41,786 bases of DNA from Aureobasidium sp. EXF-3400 (lineage: Eukaryota; Ascomycota; Dothideomycetes; Dothideales; Saccotheciaceae): NCBI GenBank assembly GCA_024195585.1, contig SWBL01000398.1, forward strand, positions 1 to 41,786, given 5' to 3'. The position numbers were made by a program, and so were the translations under genes. Every line of letters starts with the position of its first letter. The stretch's first letter is position 1. The notes below the pieces were generated by a model. It saw only the letters and a list, made by a program, of their open reading frames with translations. It did not search any database and had not been told where the DNA came from. This document shows positions 31,462 to 41,786 of this stretch, in pieces.

Positions 31462-34400
31462 ATGGTAGACCCGTCGAGATCCCAAGCCTCATCCTTTCGA
31501 TCCGCGAGTCCACACCGCGGACTCATGTCGCCGAATTCAACATCATCGCAATCTTGCTCCGGATCGCTCTTCTCCAGTCTGACCGACATCAATTCTCTGC
31601 TCGAATTCCTCAGCGACGATGACCGACCTACCTTCTTGATCGAGGTTCTTTCTTCGAATGTTGCTGTTCCTCACATCCCTCGTGTCGTATTCCAGAATGC
31701 CGCTTTCACCTCGTTCCTCGAGCGAACCGTCACCAAAGACTCGTATGATGATTGGCTTCGATCGCTGTCCACAAGCGTAGCCATACCTAGTAATCGACCT
31801 GTGAAACCCTTCGGAGGAAGAGCTTGGTCAAGCAAACGTTTCCGCAATGCCTGGCGCGTTGTCTATTGCAGTCAGTGGGAAGATGATAGGAGGCTCGACA
31901 GCGTCGCCGAAGCAAGTACAGAGCCAGAAAATCCTAGCCAGGAAGACACAGACATGACAGGCTCAGAGCATGATCATCAACATTCTTCTTGGTCAGATGC
32001 ACAGGAAAAGATCATTGACTGGACTCGATTTCCTTCCAAAGTGCGTCAGACGACGTGGATTGACTTTATCAAAACATATCCTTTTGAAAAGACCTATCTC
32101 GGGCCCATGTCGCGATGGTCGGATGAATTACGAAGATTGGCAGTGCAGATCATGTCTTCACCCTTCCCCAGGATGGTTTACTGGGGACAAGAGCAGGCCA
32201 TCCTCTACAACCAGGCTGCTTCAGCTTTGCTTGGGTCCAAACATCCCAATTTCGCTCTAGGAAACCGTTTCATGGATGTTTGGGGTCCTGAGATACACGA
32301 AAAGCACATGAAGATGATTAGAGCAACCCTGGATCGAGGCGTAGTGGCCGAGGCCAAAGAGATGGAAGCTATTCTTGAACGCAACGGGTTTATTGAAGAG
32401 ACGTATTGGGATGTCGTCTTACAGCCCTGCAGCGGTCCTGATGGTCAGATGGTTGCCGTCTTGAACACATACCAGGAATGCACCTCTTCCGTTTTCCAGC
32501 ATCAAAGGCGTACAGTCATCGACAAGGTCCAAGCCATCATACCCACCGTTGACAACTTTCCCGACCTCTGGACATCAGTAGCGAAGGAGCTTCGAAACAA
32601 CCTTCATGACGCAGCATACTCTTTGATTTACACAGCAGTCAATCAACCCCTCCATTCAGATCACACGCATGCTATTGATCGGGTAGAAACCTTCCAGCTG
32701 GAACTCCAGATAACATCGGGAGTCCCAGCGCAGACTTTCGAATCTGTTGTTCACGCTGAGGAGCGATTTCACAGGCCCTCATTAGGACCAGTATTCGCGG
32801 AAGCTCGCAAGACCCAACAGGTTGTTGTACTACAACAAGACAGACTCCCCCCGGAGCTAGCTCTACTAGTTCCAGACCGTGGATTTGTGACTACGGCTTG
32901 TGTCTTGCCCATCGCAAGTGTATCTGGACAGCAGATCGCTTTCATTGTCCTTGGAATGAACCCGCGAAGACTATTCACTGATGAGTCTCGCCTTTTCCTC
33001 AGCCATATGAATGATTTAATATCCAAGGCCGCTGCTTTGATTTCTCTTCCCGAGGAGCAAAGGCGGGATCAGGAGAAATTTGAACAAATTAACTTTGCGC
33101 TCTCGCAGCAGCTGCAGATCATTGCTTTGAAAGCCGAGAAGAACGAGGAGACATTTACCCGTATGGCTCAGAACGCGCCCTTTGGAATGTATGTTTTCCT
33201 CAAATACTGGAGAATTAGGTGAACTGACCTCAGTGCGTAGGTACATGTTTGATCGCGACGGCAATCCTAAATATGTCAACGACGCATACCTTCGATTGAT
33301 TGGCCTCGATCGTGATACCTTTGAACAAGCAGCATCCCGCGGACTAGCCTGGAAAGACACCATCTATGAAGAAGATATCGGCTTGGCCACAAGCATATGG
33401 ACCCGAATGAGAGATTCGAAGACAGCGCAGACATTTGAGTATCGAGTCAAGATACCGCCCGTACAACCCGGGGAGGAACCAGGCATCCGAACAATTGAGA
33501 CGATTTCCTTTCCAGAAATTGACCAATCTGGTTGCATTGTAACCGTACAGGGATGGCTTATGGACATTTCTCCTCGCAAACGGTTGGAATCGCTCATGGC
33601 ACAACGTTTGGAGGATGCTTTGGAGACTAGAAGAGCATCAGAGAATTTCATCGATATGGGTATGTTAGTCAAATCTGACCTTACTGCTCGTACTGACAGA
33701 ATCTAGTATCGCATGAGATGCGCAATCCCTTGTCAGCAATACTTCAGCTTGCGGATGGTATCCTTGGCTCGCTTGATATTAACCTAACGAAGGATCCTAT
33801 TTCTCTGCCAGCTGACACAATTGATATGATGGTTGATGCAGCTCAGACTATTGTAGGTTCAATCAAGTTATATGTCGGCTATAACTCAGACTGACTTTGG
33901 GCTACAGACTCTATGTGCTCAACATCAGAAGTGCATTGTAAGTCCATTGTTGGGAGGCCATGTGTTCTACCCCAGTAGTCGATCTCTCTACGCAAACTCA
34001 AGGCATCGCCGATTTATGTCGCATTTGTGAAAATGTTCGACATGGATGAACACATGGCGCGTTTGAGACACATACGAACATCATACTAATTTGTGTCACA
34101 GGTCGACGACATTCTAACCTTGTCCAAGCTGGATTCTTCATTGCTTGTCATAACTCCTGACAAAGTCCATCCACCTACGCTGATCGAAAAGTCTCTCAAA
34201 ATGTACGACGCCGAACTTGCGAGGGCGGATATCGAAGCCAAGCTGGTGATCGAGCAGAGCTACCTTGATGCCCGTTTGAACTACGTGATGCTGGATCCCA
34301 GCAGAGTACTGCAGGTCATCATCAACCTCCTCACCAATGGAATCAAGTTCACTCGGGATTGTCTAACGCGGAAGATCTCAGTGTACTTGTCAGCTTTTGA

Positions 34401-35426
34401 GAAGCCGCCGGTTGGGGGTCAACGCAGTGTCACCTTTATCGAGCCTCGACCACGACAATCGAGTCTTTCTACCTCGCCCGAGTGGGGCCCCGGGGGAGAG
34501 GTATACATTCAATTCGCGGTGCAGGACACTGGAAAGGGGTTGACAGAAGATGAACTTAAGCTGCTTTGGCAGAGATTCAGCCAAGCCAACCCCAAGACTT
34601 ACAAACAATATGGTGGCAGCGGTCTCGGACTCTTCATCTCCCGTGAGCTGACAGAATTGCAAGGGGGACAAATCGGTGTCCACAGCGAAGCAGGCGTTGG
34701 AAGCACCTTTATGTTCTACATCAAAGCTAGACGCTGTGTTGACGAGCCAAAGACCCGACAAACGAGTTTCTCTGCACCTACTGCCAGCAGTCCGGTACTA
34801 CTTCCGCACACCGCGTCCGAGGCTAGGAGAGCCAATGTCAGCGAAGGCTCCGTGCATACGCTGTCATCACTTGCCTCGACCGTTCCTCCTGAAGATATTC
34901 ACATCCTGATAGTTGAGGACAATAGAATCAACCAGCGCGTGAGTTGTTTTCATCTCGGCCATTCATATCTTTTGCTAACGGCTCTGGTACAGGTCATGTC
35001 ACAACAACTGCGCAAGCTCGGATGTGTCGTTCACACAGCCGATCACGGGCAAGATTGTCTTGACTTCCTGCAAACGACAATCTTCGCTTCAAACTCCAAA
35101 AACATACCACTCTCCATCATCCTCATGGATCTAGAGGTATTGTTCTTCTACCGTCACGTATGCACTTTCAACATCTCAATACTGACCACCTTTTTCAGAT
35201 GCCAGTAATGGACGGTCTAACCTGCGTACGAAGAATCCGCGAATACGAAGCTACAGGAAAAGTCACAGGCCATGTCCCCGTGATAGCAATCACTGCGAAT
35301 GCACGAAGCGAGCAGATCAACATCGCCATGGAGGCTGGTATGGATACTGTTGTAACCAAACCGTTTAGAATCCCGGACTTGGTGCCTAGGATGCAGTCGC
35401 TGTTGTCCGAGTACCGGGCCAAGTGA
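31462..35426 (+). CDS. PAS-domain hybrid histidine kinase
   Basis: Seven exons, 31462-33188, 33241-33659, 33707-33852, 33908-33937, 34102-34938, 34993-35136 and 35199-35426, give 1176 aa. In order: a Ser-rich N-terminus; a PAS-like region (FPRMVYWGQEQAILYNQAAS); a GAF-like region; a clear PAS domain restored by splicing (NAPFGMYMFDRDGNPKYVND); the H-box VSHEMRNPLSAILQL with the phosphorylated His near 718; VDDILTLSKLDSS; the ATP-binding N box NLLTNGIKFT and G boxes DTGKGL and GGSGLGLFIS; and a receiver domain (ILIVEDNRINQR) with the acceptor Asp near 1099 in LMDLEMPVMDG. No transmembrane helix is seen, so it is likely cytosolic. It would feed a His-phosphotransfer relay to Ssk1/Skn7-type regulators. 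The start is uncertain: the frame is open up to ATGs at 31003 and 31063. Confidence 0.92.
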
Positions 35427-36331
35427 AGCTACGAATAGCTTTTTCTGCCCAACACCACTCGGACAAGAAGCAAACCGAAACGCTCACCAAACGTGGACTA
35501 CGCGGCAGCTAGCTGGTTGGCCCAGAATTTAACCTCGAAAACAATTTGGACGTCGAGAAAAGATTGGTCTCTTGCCGCGCGGCCTGCAATCGGGATAGGT
35601 CATCGCATAATTAACCTCAGGATGTCCCCACAGTATACACAGAGGAAAGTGCGATCAAAGACCCGCAAAACCTTCCAATGAATTTTTCTCCCAAGTAGAG
35701 AACCCCAAGACGCTTCAAAACAAGAAGCTTGAAGTAATGGTTTCAGGAGTTTGGCAAATAGATAGACGGCTTTTTCAGGGTTAGAATTCAGATATTAGCA
35801 TTGGGTTGTTTGGGTCGGACCTAGAAGGCACATATAACCATACTTGTACCAAGGTCTCTTGAAGAGTAAAAATTTCTTGATCAGATCTATGCGCATCCAC
35901 CCGAGTGTTATAGACACAAAACTACAGTCTTCATGTCACGAAGTGATATATAACAGGAGTATTAATATACGGTGTATGTCAGCTGAAGAATAATATATAC
36001 AAAAGCGGGATCCTAGCCAATCTAAAAGGCAATTTGAGGATTGGAGGAATTAGGGGGGTATCATGAAAGGCACAAACGAAAAGGAAGGTTCTTCAGACCT
36101 CCAAAAAGATGTTGACTGTGCAAGTAACAAGGCCGGCGGAAGTGCAAGAGCTGGCCAGAAAGACAAAACCAAAGACTTGAGTGTATTCCAAGCAGGGATG
36201 GGTATGTGCAAAGACCACTAGATCTTGTGGTCGCAACGAATATGCAGAAATAAAAGGGGTAGAAAATGGAGAAAATGGGACAAATGAAAAGAAGTTGATC
36301 CCAGAGCAGAGCCATGTCCAAGAGTGACACA
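35427..36331. other. Convergent intergenic region
   Basis: These 905 bp hold the 3' ends of the kinase (+) and the coiled-coil protein (-). The sequence is AT-rich around 35700-36000. No gene is supported. Confidence 0.5.
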
Positions 36332-38332
36332 TCACTCGCGTTGCATACCGGCGAACGCGACAAGGCCATCGCAGAGCTCCTGCCATGGAGTCTTGGAGTT
36401 TGGTTCGTCGTCTTCGGACGAGTAATCGAATTGCTCGCCGCATGCGGTGCACAGGTGCTCCTTTTCGCAGCAGGGCGATTGGCTCGAGGCGGATTGAGAT
36501 CGACTGGACGTGACTTCTTCCTCATCGTTATCTTCAACCTCATCCGAGCTCTCGTGCTCGGTTTGCACAATCTCAATTGGCTCTGTCTGTTGAGTCTTGA
36601 TCTCCGATTCTGTGAAGGAGGGCTCACTGTCGGTCTGAGTGCCCTGAGTAATAGGGGCCGCCACTTCTGTTTGTGTGATTTGGGCCTCGGAAGGCACTTC
36701 ATGTGTCTGGGTAGATTGCTCAGAGTAGACAGTCTTGACGACAGGCGAGACAGGGATATCAAAGTGCGAGTCGATCAGAGCGCCTTCCTCGGTCTGCGCC
36801 TCAGCTTCATCAACACGCTTGAGAGTGATGGATTTGACTCTTCCGTGCTGGTGCTTGCGGGTTTCAAGCTGCCAGTTGCCCTGGTCCTCGGGGTTAACAG
36901 GGGTCTCAGTCTCCAGACTGGGGAAGTCTTTGATGTCAGCAGATGTGACACGATTCTTCTGTCTTCTTGAGCGTAGACGAGCATCAACGCTGTCCCAATC
37001 AGCTTTCCATTGAGCAAAGTCCTCGGCAAGCAGAACATGGTTATTGTGATCGTAATTCTCCTTCTGCACCTCGAGAGCTTGCAGCTGCAACTTCAAGAAC
37101 AAGAGTTCTGAATGGTCAAAGCCCAAATCCTGCTTCAGGCTGTCGTTCTCAGACTTGACAGTCATGAGTTGAGTGGTCAATTCTTCAATCTGTACGGCTT
37201 GAGTATCGCAGACTTCTTTGCTCTGGTCATAGCGCTGGCGCAGAGATTCGTTGGCTTTGGCAAGCCGCTCGACTACTTCTTGCAGATCTGCAACAAGACG
37301 GTCATCAGTGGTCTGAGTTGAGAGATCAGCATAGTTGTTGATCCAGACAGAAGATTCGGCCATATCTTTCGATGCTTCTTCCTCAGTTTGGGTGGCCGAA
37401 GTAGCATAGGCAATTGCAAGGCCTTGGTTAGACTCATCGGTGGTCTGAGTGAAGCCATCGGCATACTCACAGGCATCGGCCATCCAGACTTCGGACATTC
37501 GAGATTTGTTGGCATGCTCAGGAGACAGAATACGCTCGCGAGCTTCGTGACCTTGAGAGTGATCCTCGGTATAGAGCCGTCCTGGGAAAGAGTTGCGACG
37601 GTCTGTTTCTTCAATTGAAGAGCCTGCGTCACTAAAGCCGCCGTCGTTGACCATTGCTTCAAGGGTACACAGTTTCTCGTTGAATTCGGAGAGCGAGTCG
37701 TCCTGGAGTCCAAGACGTAGGATGTCACCACCAAGATTGTTCAGGCGCAGCAACAGCTTTTGAGCAGGGTCGGAAGGATGATAAGGGGCATTGTGGTCGA
37801 CGGATTTGGAGTCGTCAGTGAAGTAGTCGGAGAAGGGGGAGCCTTGGAAGCGAAGATTGTTGAAGTTGTTACTGGCGAGGTGAGGGGAGCGCAGAGGAGT
37901 GGCAGGGTTGTTGCGCGGCTTGATGGTGTCGCCCGGGGTGTAGGAATAATCCTTGGGCGAGTCGCGAGAGAAATTGAGACGCGACAGGGGTGAAGCGACA
38001 CCAGAAGCTTCAGTATGCGAAGAGCGAGTCGAAAGTGAAGACTGGTTGCGCACATGTTGGCCATTTGTGCTGGAACGAGGAGTGGGTTTTGGTCTGGCGT
38101 GCTCGCTCTTGTGGTAACGCGTCGAGGGGCCAGGGACGTGCCATGATTTTGTGCGCGGGGCTCCTGAGGGAGTGCCTAGAGGAGTCGTGGCAGCAGAGGA
38201 GGAGCCCTGTGATGTCTGACTAGACACCGACGACGAGAAGTTCGTCGACATGGCCATGGGCGAAGAGAGTGGTGAATTTATCAAGGTAGTCGCGTTATCG
38301 AAGGAACGGTTGGAAGCTTTGCGATACTCCAT
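36332..38332 (-). CDS. Coiled-coil protein with multiple TQT (LC8-type) motifs
   Basis: A single exon of 666 aa. Residues 1-170 are Ser/Thr/Pro-rich and disordered. Next comes a helical stretch (PAQKLLLRLNNLGGDILRLG). A coiled coil spans about residues 342-430 (LVADLQEVVERLAKANESLR, SENDSLKQDLGFDHSELLFL). TQT motifs flank it: FTQTTD, ATQTEE and STQTTD near 294, 313 and 338, then AQTEE near 512 and STQTHE, ITQTEV, GTQTDS and a TQQTEP variant near 539-581. These match the core recognised by the dynein light chain LC8. The C-terminus is acidic, then has a small Cys motif (CCEKEHLCTAC) and ends WQELCDGLVAFAGMQRE. I do not recognise the family. A scaffold dimerised by LC8 and the coiled coil is an inference. 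Confidence 0.8.
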   Translation of the reverse strand: MEYRKASNRSFDNATTLINSPLSSPMAMSTNFSSSVSSQTSQGSSSAATTPLGTPSGAPRTKSWHVPGPSTRYHKSEHARPKPTPRSSTNGQHVRNQSSLSTRSSHTEASGVASPLSRLNFSRDSPKDYSYTPGDTIKPRNNPATPLRSPHLASNNFNNLRFQGSPFSDYFTDDSKSVDHNAPYHPSDPAQKLLLRLNNLGGDILRLGLQDDSLSEFNEKLCTLEAMVNDGGFSDAGSSIEETDRRNSFPGRLYTEDHSQGHEARERILSPEHANKSRMSEVWMADACEYADGFTQTTDESNQGLAIAYATSATQTEEEASKDMAESSVWINNYADLSTQTTDDRLVADLQEVVERLAKANESLRQRYDQSKEVCDTQAVQIEELTTQLMTVKSENDSLKQDLGFDHSELLFLKLQLQALEVQKENYDHNNHVLLAEDFAQWKADWDSVDARLRSRRQKNRVTSADIKDFPSLETETPVNPEDQGNWQLETRKHQHGRVKSITLKRVDEAEAQTEEGALIDSHFDIPVSPVVKTVYSEQSTQTHEVPSEAQITQTEVAAPITQGTQTDSEPSFTESEIKTQQTEPIEIVQTEHESSDEVEDNDEEEVTSSRSQSASSQSPCCEKEHLCTACGEQFDYSSEDDEPNSKTPWQELCDGLVAFAGMQRE

Positions 38333-38766
38333 GTTTTTGAAATGAGCGAATTGCGGGTGGCTGGGAGGCCCTTGGTAAGCACACTCCTGCCTCCTCGGCC
38401 GTTTGTGTTCGTTTCACAATGATGAAATGGTGCACAAGATGCTGCTGGAAAGTGAATGTTAGTAGAAGCCAATTTAGAGAAGCTATATCAGTATATGTCA
38501 AGTCTTAGTGTTTGAAGGTGCAAACGAGCTGCAGACAGCTGCGCGGACAAGTAAACGGCTGGAAAGCATAAACAGAAGGGTCGGCTTAGCTGCGAGGGCC
38601 CAGAGGTGCTGCGGGAGGAAAAGCTTGGCTCGGCTCATGCTTCGCTCTTGCCGCATGCGCCTTGCATATCTGAATAATTATTGACCATTGACTCAACTTT
38701 ATCCTCGACCCTTCCTCTGCTCCTCCTCCTTCTTGGTATAGCATCCAGTCGAGCATATCATTAGTC
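38333..38766. other. Divergent promoter region, TQT protein and TRP2
   Basis: 434 bp between starts on opposite strands. No other feature is supported. Confidence 0.6.
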
Positions 38767-40484
38767 ATGGTACGCACATTGAGTGACTCTGCACACCATC
38801 CTCAAAATCTACAGCTGCTGATTCATCTCAACAGGCAGGTGTACAGCCAACTCTCCCCGAAGTGCGCCAATTGCTTCAACAAGCAATCAAGCTGCCCAAC
38901 CCTCCGAACCTCGTTCCGCTATGCGCCTCCATCTCGTCCGAATTCCTGACCCCCTCATCCATCTACCTGAAGGTCTCAGCAAAGTCAGTCACACCCTCTG
39001 CCGCCCGACCTTGACAATAGCTCATTGAGTCTCTTTACAGTGCCAAATCGAAACACTCCTTCCTCTTCGAGAGCGCTGCCACCACAGAGACCATCGGCCG
39101 CTATAGTTTTGTTGGTGCCGATCCGCGACACATGCTCAAGACTGGAGAAGGTCACGGCCCCGAAACAGATCCTCTGCCCATCCTGGACCAGGAGCTGTCA
39201 AAATGCCGCGTCGCAGACATTCCCACCCTCAAGCTGCCTCCCATGACCGGTGGCGCTGTCGGTTATGTTGGCTATGACTGCGTCAAGTACTTTGAGCCCA
39301 AGACTCGTCGCCCCATGAAGGATATCCTCAAGGTCCCTGAATCGTTATTCATGCTGTACGACACCATTGTTGTTCTGGATCACTTCTTCCAAAAGGTCAT
39401 GGTCGTCACATATGTCAAGGTCCCCGAGAGTCTTGACAACTTGGATGCTGCCTACGACGAAGCAAAGCAGACGGTCAACCGCATGCTGCAGGTCTTGAAA
39501 AAGACCGAAGCTGTCCTACCCACACAAGAGCCCGTCAAGTTGGGCAATGAATACACTTCGAACATCGGACAGGAAGGTTACGAGAAGCACGTTCACAAAC
39601 TCAAGGAGCACATCAGCTCTGGAGATATTATTCAAGCTGTTCCCTCGCAGCGCATGGCCCGCCCCACCTCTCTACACCCATTCAACATCTACCGTCATCT
39701 TCGCACAGTTAACCCATCGCCATACCTCTTTTTCCTCGACTGCGAAGACTTCCATATCGTTGGTGCATCGCCTGAGCTCCTTGTCAAGGCTGAGAACGGT
39801 CGCATCTACACCCATCCCATCGCCGGCACTGTCAAGCGTGGTCCCACAGCCGAACAAGATGAACAGCTTGCTCAAACATTGCGTGACTCCCTCAAGGATC
39901 GCGCCGAGCACGTCATGTTGGTCGATTTGGCTCGTAATGATGTCAATCGCGTTTGCGACCCCTTGAGTACTCGTGTCGACAAGCTCATGGTTGTGCAAAA
40001 GTTCTCTCACGTTCAGCACTTGGTCTCAGAAGTCAGTGGTGTCTTGCGTCCCGACAAGACGAGATTCGATGCTTTCCGCAGTATCTTCCCTGCCGGTACT
40101 GTATCTGGTGCACCCAAAGTCAAAGCTATGGAGCTCATTGCAGAGTGCGAAGGCGAGAAGCGTGGTGTTTATGCTGGTGCCGTTGGTTACTTTGGTTACA
40201 GCAGTGTAAACCTCACTACCGGTCAAGAAACTGAGGGCGCCATGGACACTTGCATTGCTCTACGAACAATGCTCATCAAGGACGGTGTGGCGTATTTGCA
40301 AGCTGGTGGTGGTATCGTTTTTGACTCTGACCCATACGACGAGTACATTGAGACCATCAACAAGCTCAAGGCCAACACGACATGTATCGAACAGGCCGAG
40401 AAGAAACACCATGACGAGCAACAAGAAGATGTTGAGATATCCAACTCGGCTGAGAAGCCCCACGTTGATCTGGCTGCCGGATAG
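38767..40484 (+). CDS. TRP2: Anthranilate synthase component I
   Basis: Exons 38767-38769, 38835-38983 and 39041-40484 give 531 aa. The first exon is just the ATG; the 65-nt intron after it (GTACGC...AACAG) joins to GCAGGTGTACAG, giving MAGVQPTLPEVRQLL. The second intron is 57 nt (GTCAGT...TACAG). SKHSFLFESA is the N-terminal element equivalent to the LLES motif of the tryptophan feedback site. The chorismate-binding domain is complete: VPSQRMARP, HPIAGTVKRGPTAEQD, HVMLVDLARNDVNRVC, FPAGTVSGAPKVKAMELI, YFGYSSVNLTTG and AGGGIVFDSDPYDEY. It makes anthranilate from chorismate using ammonia from the glutaminase partner, the first committed step to tryptophan, in the cytosol. The usual fungal partner, TRP3, is not in this window. 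Confidence 0.95.
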
Positions 40485-40620
40485 ATATTGGATATGTCTT
40501 CCAAAAAGTACCAAACGCAAAATTCAGATGAAAGTTATGATACCCAGATTTTTGGCGCATCGCAGGTGTTACTGAATTCAGAATAAACAGGTCAGGTACA
40601 GCGGTGCTGAATTACCAGCA

Positions 40621-41496
40621 TCAATATCTCATTACTCCATCTTCATCAAAATCGTCTTTCATCTCGGTAAGCACAGCGGCGAGTCCAATGTTCGAGATAC
40701 CATAACTGTTCTTCATCGCATTTTCCACAACCATTCTGATCTCAAACCATCTTGGTCTTCCTTCCTGCTGCTCAAGGTCTATCCAGTCGTTGATCTTCTG
40801 CTTTGCTTCGTCGAGTCCGATATCGGCTACATTTGTCTCCATTGCATAATCTTTGTCGATTGCCAAGTTCTCGACCAAAAACATGATATCCTGGTCATCT
40901 ATGTCTCCAGCATCCTTGATGAATTTTGATAGGATTTCGTCGCTTCTCGTACCTAGAAGTTTGATAACCACTCAGTAAGGGAAGTTTATGAATCGGAGTG
41001 CTCATACGAACTGACCTTTGTTCCAAGCCAGACGAACTTCTGCTTCCTGGATAGCATCCACATCTTCTCGCACACAGAACAAGATTGTATTGTCTTGAGC
41101 TGTACGTGCATCGATTACGCCAAAAGCATCATCGGCGAGCCAGTCCATGTAAACATCGTTGTCGTGGCCCAAACCAGTCTCCCCACATCTCCTTGAAACA
41201 TGGTCTTGTAGCACTTTGACCGAGGCACTCAGAAACCCACTTTGAAAGTGTTCGACAGGAGCAATGCTCGGTTTGGCAACAACTTTTTGGTTGGGATGTT
41301 GAATTAAGCACCACCTGTTTTCAAAGTCTTCGTCTTCGTCTTCCTCTTTTTCTAAGGCGGCGCTTCTGAGAACTGAGTTGATGATCTTGAGGGATGTTTA
41401 GTGTTTTTTTGAAGAACGATGTGATAGAACGGTTTGAATTACCTCTGCTGGCACGTCTGCGGTCACAAACAGTGGCAACCACATAGCTTCACCCAT
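40621..41496 (-). CDS. Unrecognised three-exon gene
   Basis: Exons 41443-41496, 41016-41385 and 40621-40952 join over 57-nt and 63-nt introns (GTAATT...TCAAG, GTCAGT...TCTAG) into 251 aa. I recognise no family. The N-terminal segment MGEAMWLPLFVTADVPAEII leads to an acidic run (EKEEDEDEDFE), then a mixed alpha/beta region with WLADDAFGVIDARTAQDNTI and a helical C-terminus (DWIDLEQQEGRPRWFEIRMV) ending DDFDEDGVMRY. It is soluble, with no membrane helix. Splice joins preserve frame throughout. The start is uncertain: the frame is open further upstream, but no upstream ATG in frame was found before the 5S gene, so an extra 5' exon is possible. Confidence 0.6.
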
Positions 41497-41696
41497 GCTG
41501 TAATTAATCCTCCAGGTCCGGAACTGCTGCGTAAGAGCATACGAATAAAAATTAAGAGGATAGGAAGTCAGTGAATCCCCGTCAGGCGTTAGATTCAACC
41601 ACGTTCTGGAGGGCCTTGTTCACAAAACATTCTTGAAACACGCCAAAACATTGACCGATGGTATTATTGCAAAAAGAAGAGATATAGATATGCAAA

Positions 41697-41786
41697 ACGT
41701 ACAGCAGCAGGGATTCCCACGTGGTCACCCACCGTAGTACTAATCTGCCGTTCAACTGCTTATGTATGGCAGAGCGGACGGGATGC
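41697..41786 (-). rRNA. 5S rRNA, 5' end cut off by window edge
   Basis: Read on the minus strand from the edge, the sequence has the fungal 5S landmarks in order: CCCGTCCGCTCTGCCATA, TAAGC, GATTAGTACTACGGTGGG, TGACCACGTGGGAATCCC and a CTGCTGTACGT end, followed by TTTT, the RNA polymerase III stop. About 90 of about 118 nt are present; the first 28 or so lie beyond the window. Singly dispersed 5S genes are usual in filamentous ascomycetes. It lies upstream of the unrecognised gene on the same strand. Confidence 0.93.

Noticed and set aside
36314..36970. A 218-aa plus-strand open frame
   Set aside because: It is the shadow of the C-terminal half of the TQT coiled-coil protein.

Overview
This window is nuclear DNA from a filamentous ascomycete (Pezizomycotina). 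A Dothideomycete is plausible, but the sequence alone cannot settle the class. The evidence is short introns (about 47-70 nt, GTATGT/GTAAGT-like donors, CTAAC/CTGAC branch sites), a typical filamentous-fungal gene set (Zn2Cys6 regulator, JEN and YAT transporters, hybrid histidine kinase, NmrA-like reductase, Yippee, Cue1-like and NOT2 proteins), and a single 5S rRNA gene lying among protein genes at the right edge. I rebuilt gene models by joining reading-frame segments at splice sites. Every joined model listed as an intact gene closes to a multiple of three.

Layout. 1-3.5 kb is repeat-rich: a 23-bp tandem array at the left edge, a small Cys-rich protein gene (minus), a nested degenerate repeat field that includes a second 23-bp array, and decayed minus-strand reading frames. 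4-12 kb carries an NmrA-like oxidoreductase (+), NOT2 of the CCR4-NOT complex (-), a Cue1-like ER ubiquitin factor (-), a Yippee protein (+) and a zinc alcohol dehydrogenase (-). 12.4-20.5 kb is a minus-strand run: an apparently truncated IBR/RING protein, a YAT amino-acid permease, a JEN monocarboxylate transporter and a DUF427 protein, separated by long gene-poor spacers. 21-31 kb has a SulP/STAS anion transporter (+), a Zn2Cys6 transcription factor (+), folylpolyglutamate synthase (-), an alpha/beta hydrolase (+) and a tiny disordered protein (-). 31-41.8 kb has a PAS hybrid histidine kinase (+), a coiled-coil protein with seven to eight TQT-type motifs (-), anthranilate synthase component I (+), an unrecognised three-exon gene (-) and the 3' three quarters of a 5S rRNA (-).

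This is mostly ordinary chromosomal housekeeping and transport gene content; I see no biosynthetic cluster and no intact transposon. The most unusual item is the 666-aa protein at 36332-38332, which looks like a multivalent dynein light chain (LC8) binding scaffold: a coiled coil between two clusters of TQT motifs, the second with a regular 12-residue spacing. Other points worth a look are four evenly spaced TCTCGG boxes just upstream of a TATA box at the hydrolase promoter, an ATG-only first exon in the tryptophan gene, a dual-start (mitochondrial/cytosolic) folylpolyglutamate synthase, and the two unrelated repeat arrays that share a 23-bp period.
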